Shown here: piece after piece, positions 58,955 to 64,000 of the stretch | Numbering within the stretch: the stretch's first letter is position 1 | Layout: each line of letters opens with the position of its first letter | Assembly: GCF_905475465.1 (NCBI RefSeq) | Contig: NC_062239.1 | Span: forward strand, 7,874,001 to 7,938,000 | DNA length: 64,000 bases | Direction: 5' to 3' | Origin: Pieris napi | Lineage: Eukaryota; Arthropoda; Insecta; Lepidoptera; Pieridae | The notes under the pieces: generated by a model | The model's database searches: none | What the model was told of the DNA's origin: nothing | The model's input: the letters and a program-made list of their open reading frames with translations, nothing else | Program-made: the position numbers and the translations under genes

Positions 58955-59440
58955 ACTAGCTGCCCCCGCGAACTTCGTTTCTCCTTAATGTGATTTTACA
59001 TAGCCTACTTCTTTAGTACATACCAACATGGATCATTTTGCTATGCTACCCCAGAGACTGTTCGGTTTTCCGGAATCAAAACTTTTTAGGTTTTTCTGTG
59101 AATTTTTCTCTATATAAACCTTACAGTTCAAGACATAATGTTTTAACTAACAGTCGTAACGTCGTAGAGGGGAGAACATTAAGGGTTGTATGTATTTTTG
59201 TATGCTGTATCATACAAAATAAAAACATTCAACATTCATTAAAACAAACGTTTATCAAAAAAATAAAAATAAACATTTAGGGGTGGACTACCCTTAACAT
59301 TTAGGGGTTTGAAAGATAGATAGTAGCTGATTCTCAGACCTGAATATGCATTAAAAAATTCATAAGAATCGGTCAAGCCGTTTCGGAGGAGTATAGGAAC
59401 GAACATTATGACACGAGAATTTTATATATTAGAAGATATA
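58955..59440 (+). repeat. Family A retroposon-like element, copy 4
   Basis: Head actagctgcccccgcgaact and tail agaatcggtcaagccgtttc ggaggagtat to tttatatattagaagat. It shares ggggtggactacccttaaca with copy 3 but is longer in the middle. Confidence 0.65.
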
Positions 59441-59983
59441 ACTACATTGGTCTAAGGACAACCTAATAAATGTCTTAAATTTCTTCTTTAATCTTGCACT
59501 ATTCACACGAATAGGATTACAGCGTCTCTGTACCATCATTAAGCTCAAAAATAGAAGTGAAACATTGCCACCTGGCATTAGTAATACGCCTCTCTGTCCA
59601 CACAATATTTCGTCAAAGCGCTATCCGTATCAAAGGCCTTTCAGATCCTTCGTTCAATATAATTGCGAACAGCCACAGCGACAAAGTGATACGTGATTGA
59701 GACCGCTTTTTGATTGTACAACACTAAATTGAGCTATTCGGCCAGGAGCTGTTGCCTCAAACAGTGTTATTGCATTAATCCGAAAATCCATTTCATTCCA
59801 TTGTTATCAATTTCAATAGTCTCACAATGTAATGGTGAGCTGGTGGTGTTTTGTCAAGTATGCAAGGTTGTTCAAATTATGGGTTATAATTTAATCATGA
59901 ATCTGAATATTTGTGAGGTCATTACTGTCCTACCTGTGGTAGGTAATTGCAGGAATACGACACATAAGTTAGAATTTTTTTTC

Positions 59984-60410
59984 CTGAAGTCAAACCTACA
60001 CATTAAACAATCAAAATTCACTACCAACTAAGTTACGGATCAATTTTTTTCTGTAGTCAAACCTACACATTAAATAATCAAAATTCACTACCAACTCAGT
60101 TACGGATCAAATTTTCCTGTAGTCAAACCATCACATTAAATAATCAAAATTCACTACCAACTAAGTTACAGATCAATTTTTTCCTGTAGTCAAACCTACA
60201 CAATAAAAAATCAAAATTCACTACCAACTAAGTTACGGTTCAATTTTTACCTGTAGTCAAACCTACACAATAAAAAATCAAAATTCACTACCAACTAAGT
60301 TACGGTTCAATTTTTACCTGTAGTCAAACCTACACATTAAAAAATCAAAATTCACTACCAACTAATTTGCGGATTAATTTTTTTCCTGTAGTCAAACCAA
60401 CACATTAAAA
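59984..60410 (+). repeat. Tandem array of roughly 65-bp units
   Basis: Six full units and the start of a seventh. Each unit has ctgtagtcaaacctacacat, aatcaaaattcactaccaac, taagttacggatcaattttt. Variants such as acacaataaaaa are shared by neighbouring units 4 and 5, a sign of local duplication. The seventh unit is cut by a MITE and finishes at 60941-60972. Confidence 0.9.
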
Positions 60411-60940
60411 AAAAAGGGTGCGTGTACTTATGTACGCGCGTAAGAAGTTATACTTCTTTGGCTTTCTTTATTTTTTTTAAATATTAAATAAATAATAACA
60501 AATATTTAACGTTAATAATGTAATAATATTTAATATTTAGTATATTATTCAATTATTAATTAATATTAATAATAATTATTATTTATTATTTTATTATATT
60601 ATTCATTCAATATTTAATAACTACGTATGTTTCATAACCTTTTAACTAAGCAACAATAGGTCTTTGTGAAAAAGCATTGCTAAATTTCTTTGAAAAAATA
60701 ATAAAAACTCCTTTATTTGTTTAAAAGGTAAATGACAAATGTCATTATGGTCATTCAAAATTCTTGGCATACGAACTTCACGCATATTCTATTTCTTTTT
60801 ACTTGTAGATTGTCTTATTCCTATCTCGCTCGCGCACGCTATAATCACACTCCCAATTTTGTGTCACAGGTGCGCGCGCATCGTAAAATTTCACTCTCAT
60901 AAATTTTTCATAACGCGCCTAAAGAAGTATAACTTCAAAA
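60411..60940 (+). mobile_element. Complete gaagttatacttc-family MITE inserted in the array
   Basis: Left end gggtgcgtgtacttatgtac, gcgcgtaagaagttatactt cttt. Right end ataacgcgcctaaagaagta taacttc. The subterminal motif aagaagttatacttcttt is present at both ends in inverted orientation. The interior has an (aat)n tract and a gcgcgcgcatcgtaaaattt segment. Boundaries follow from the interrupted array unit, though flanking A-runs hide the exact duplication. Confidence 0.8.
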
Positions 60941-60972
60941 AAACAAAATTCACTACCAACTAAGTTACGGAT
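60941..60972 (+). repeat. Remainder of the interrupted seventh array unit
   Basis: acaaaattcactaccaacta agttacgga continues the unit left incomplete at 60410. Confidence 0.85.
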
Positions 60973-62391
60973 ACAGTGAATTCGTCGATATTTATGATAG
61001 CTTTAGTCAGGTTATTTTAAAATGTTTGTATACATATTTCATTGACAGCAACGTATGAAAAATATTTAGTATAAACTACATTTTGTGATAACTATCGTAA
61101 ATTCTAGAACGGAATAAAACGATGAGGCATTTTGTAAACATTTTTAACGATATCACATTTGCAAAGGACTTTTTATGAGAAAAACATTTTACGAGGAAAT
61201 CGTTAAATTTCAGGTGTATTTCTAAACGTGTACAGAATTTTCAAACTTCCAATTGGGCTTATCCTTTGTGTTCTTAATAAAAATTCAACGACTCTCAAAG
61301 CCTATTAAATAAACAGCCACATCGCGAATTCATGTACATTCAATTCCGATAAAATGCTATTTTTGTCTGCTCGAGTTACGAAGACTGAAAAATTCGAAAC
61401 AAAAGGAGTGCCTCTTTGATATGACACGTGTGTAAGCAAATTAGGCTCCCGCCTTTGAGGAGCGGGTCGCAATGTAGGCATGTATGACTATGAATAATGT
61501 CTAAGGTCGCTTCTTCTTGTATTAGGCTGATGTTTAGCATGCTCGTGTTTTATCATGTTCCCAGGAGATATTTATGTTGGCATTAATTCAATAAAAAATA
61601 TTTTTAGTGATGCGATAGTCTTTACCTCGCCGGAGAAGAAATATATATATTTTTTAAATTATTATCACGACTTATGTATAAAGTAAAACAATTGAATTCG
61701 TCAAGAATGTTGATTTATAATAATTAATCTTTATCATAATATTTTTACAATCGATTTATTTATTTAGGCGTACACTTAAATTAAAACCTTTCAGGCAATA
61801 GTTCAATTTAACGGGTCAAGAAGTAAACAATAAAGTTATGTGAGAAGTTCGCAAGTGGCGCTACGGTGTGCCGTGTGAACCACTTTCGTTCAACTCTAAA
61901 TTAGGTTAAAACTTTGCCTAACTGCTAACCACTTGCAGTGTTAGAGTTTTTGTTTTAGAGACTAGATTTAAGTTATCCACTTTTTAAATTTATAATTAAA
62001 CCACAAGTGTAATTAGGTTAACCAGCGAATTTAACAAAAGCTAAGATAACTGAATATAATTGTTAAAGAGTCTGTTTGTCTTGAAAGGACCTGGATTCTG
62101 TCTGTCAGGAAGGCCTTTCCTTGTTTAGCAAAAAAGCTTATTAACTTCTTCATGCTACATATATAAAATAGTTACTTATTTTTTATTAACTGTGTATTTC
62201 TACTATTAACATCCTCATAATCCTAATAATTACTCATATTTAACAAAATATTATTTCAAAAACACACGTGTATGAAATATATATAATCAGAAACAACGTC
62301 AATCAATATTTGAGTTTAAAAATAACATATTAAATATGCATCAAAATGATTTTACTGTGCTATACGCCAAATATTTTCACAAAAAAATCGG
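60973..62391. other. AT-rich spacer
   Basis: No gene, repeat or structured element recognised. Confidence 0.45.
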
Positions 62392-62678
62392 TTGTCTGTA
62401 AAGTCGGTTTACTGACGATAGTTGAACGTGACAACGTCATAAGTAAATACTGATGGAATGGTTGCAGCTGTCTACGCGGACGCATCGCTCACGAGAGGAG
62501 ACATACAGATGTCGAACGCTGCCGAACGCGGAGGCCGATTGTGCCTCTTTGTCGCTCGTTCTGCGCTCTCGCTTGCACTTCAAGCCTTAAACGGAACGCC
62601 TCAGAGCGAGGTAACGCCGCATGAGTCATGTTTTTTCGTGCGTGCAGCCGGATCCATCGAATTATAAGATGTTGTAAC
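62392..62678 (+). repeat. GC-rich dispersed repeat, copy 2 of 2
   Basis: ttgtctgtaaagtcggttta, cgatagttgaacgtgacaac gtcataag, then tgtcgaacgctgccgaacgc ggaggccgattgtgcctctt and the end cgaattataagatgttgtaa. It is very similar to 8950-9279 and in the same orientation. The frame at 62458-62667 is conserved with that copy. Confidence 0.65.
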
Positions 62679-63125
62679 TTAAAATGTGAAATAAAGTCTA
62701 CAAAGTACTCGTATAGAGACTCGTAAACTCAATCTTACGTATGGCAGATTACGAAGTTCACGTGAAGTTTAGTTATATCCCCAGGCAAACTGTTAAGTGC
62801 TTGTCCAACTTGTTACTATGAAACAATTTTACATGGTTCGGGTTGTTTCAACTTCATTTCTACATTCACGTTCCATTAAAACTGTGTCATTTGTGAATAA
62901 AAACTATGTTGAAAGTACGGCGACTTTAAAAAGCTAACAATTGTACAGATTTTATTAATTTTATTTACACAAATACAGTATTTACAATTTTCTTAACCTA
63001 TAAAGTAAATTTAACAACAATTTTACATTTTTTTTTCCTAACAATTGTATTTTTTTGCGTCCTTCATTGCAAGCGTGGTCACAAATTGACTGTGGTTTTA
63101 AAGGCTAAAATTTGATATGGAATAC

Positions 63126-63317
63126 GGAAAAATGGACCAAGGATATCATGGAAGGCTTCCCTAGACATAAAACGAGAAGTAAAGGTAGATGGGAAGATGA
63201 TATTAAAAATGTGGCAGGAGCGACATGGATGAGGAAAGCAAGCCAGCAATCTTTGTGACACTTGGGGAAGCCTATGCTGAAAAGCAAGACGATCAAGAGA
63301 CCGGTTGCTTGTACGAA
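63126..63317 (+). pseudogene. LINE C-terminal fragment
   Basis: Frame KWTKDIMEGFPRHKTRSKGR, WEDDIKNVAGATWMRKASQQ, then a frameshift to FVTLGEAYAEKQ. WEDDIKxxAGxxWMR and LGEAY are typical of the last residues of some insect LINE polyproteins. It is 5'-truncated. Confidence 0.7.
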
Positions 63318-63332
63318 ATAATATGATAATAT

Positions 63333-63392
63333 TTACATTTTATTAAAAGTTAAATTTAGTAAAAACTAAATTTAACTTTTAATAAAATGTAA
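63333..63392. repeat. Perfect 28-bp stem with 4-nt loop
   Basis: The arm from ttacattttattaaaagtta to tttagt is followed by aaaa and its exact reverse complement. It lies just 3' of the LINE fragment. Confidence 0.9.
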
Positions 63393-63469
63393 CTTACATA
63401 ATTGTCAATAATGGCTTCATGATTACGAAAATATCGGCTAAGGACTTTCCAAAATTGTCTATTCATTTT

Positions 63470-63690
63470 TTTTTTTTTTATAAAATAGGGGGGCAAACGA
63501 GCTTGCGGCACGACCAAAAAGGGCAGTCTTTGCAGCCCATAAACACCCATTTTTAGTGGGTGCGTAGCCGGCCTTTGAGGGAGGAGTACACTCGATTTTC
63601 AAATATTTGGAGGTCGTATATCCGAGGGAAGACCGCCACCGGGAGTCGATTTCACAGTTCGCTAGTTCGTTAAATAAGTAGTAAATAGAA
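63470..63690 (+). repeat. Interspersed repeat fragment, poly-T headed
   Basis: After a T-run come ataaaataggggggcaaacg, ccatttttagtgggtgcgta gccggcc, and ggaggtcgtatatccgaggg with gaccgccaccgggagtcgat. It resembles the opening of lepidopteran family-B-type repeats but is a different subfamily. The reverse-strand frame at 63459-63746 is a by-product. Confidence 0.45.
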
Positions 63691-63984
63691 AGCTGGGTAG
63701 TGTGACTTTGTTTGGAAAACCGTACTGCAACATAATAAGTATACAACTTTAGTAGCTTGTATTAAAAATTGGTTAACAAAGTATTTCAGTATCTTTTCAC
63801 GCTCGGTTTCATATGCAAAATAGCAGTCGTGATATATGCGTTTTCTTTCAAAATCTTGGCAATTCGTTTTAATTACAAACGCATTGTGTGAACGTGAAGG
63901 TGAACTTGTAAAATTAAAAATTTAAACGACGCGACGGTTTAAACAGTTGGATTTTTGTTTTGTTTATCGTATTTGCGTAGCAAA

Positions 63985-64000
63985 GAAGTGTTGGTGTAGT
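63985..64000 (+). mobile_element. Probable SINE head cut by the window end
   Basis: gaagtgttggtgtagt matches the first bases of the main SINE family (agtgttggcctagt), with one small change. Confidence 0.4.

Noticed and set aside
59984..60410. Regular repeats resembling a CRISPR array
   Set aside because: The units are head-to-tail copies without unique spacers and the DNA is eukaryotic.

Overview
This window is eukaryotic nuclear DNA from an insect, most likely a moth or butterfly (Lepidoptera). It is AT-rich and has no bacterial gene organisation. It holds one widely split gene with canonical GT/AG introns, set among many lepidopteran-type repeats: tRNA-derived SINEs, LINE 3' fragments, a piggyBac relic and numerous fold-back or MITE elements. 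Most long reading frames here are repeat-derived or chance. Repeat family names come from remembered sequence patterns, not from a database search.

The one convincing protein-coding gene lies on the minus strand. Six coding exons between 30649 and 14346 join in phase into a 386-residue secreted or membrane-anchored protein. It has a signal peptide, a short valine/glutamine/proline repeat, two immunoglobulin domains and a C-terminal hydrophobic segment. Ig1 and Ig2 match the Dpr family (defective proboscis extension response; often annotated zig-8-like in insects), neuronal cell-surface proteins that bind DIP partners. At least one upstream noncoding exon is implied because the first coding exon begins at a splice acceptor.

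The introns are loaded with mobile DNA. Intron 2 carries a piggyBac deletion derivative (27375-28685) with TTAA duplications, the 13-bp terminal repeats and the 3/31-nt asymmetric spacing of internal repeats, but no catalytic core. Intron 2 also holds a fold-back element (24918-25868) and an inverted SINE pair. Intron 3 carries an RTE-type reverse transcriptase relic. Intron 4 carries a 637-bp MITE inside a SINE. Intron 1 contains a 10-bp minisatellite.

The remaining regions (1-14300 and 30700-64000) show no convincing gene. They contain a giant near-perfect palindrome (32370-33812), a fold-back element with about 500-bp arms (48760-50658), a 5'-truncated 5S rRNA copy (36699-36795), LINE fragments, a pogo-like transposase tail, and a roughly 65-bp tandem array split by a MITE (59984-60972).

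The most informative observations are nested insertions that define element boundaries exactly. Two unrelated MITEs sit at the same position in two different SINE copies, each flanked by a TAA/TTA duplication. A LINE 3' fragment sits between 13-bp duplications inside an older repeat. A MITE interrupts one unit of a tandem array. No complete, intact novel system was found; the novelty is in the repeat families.
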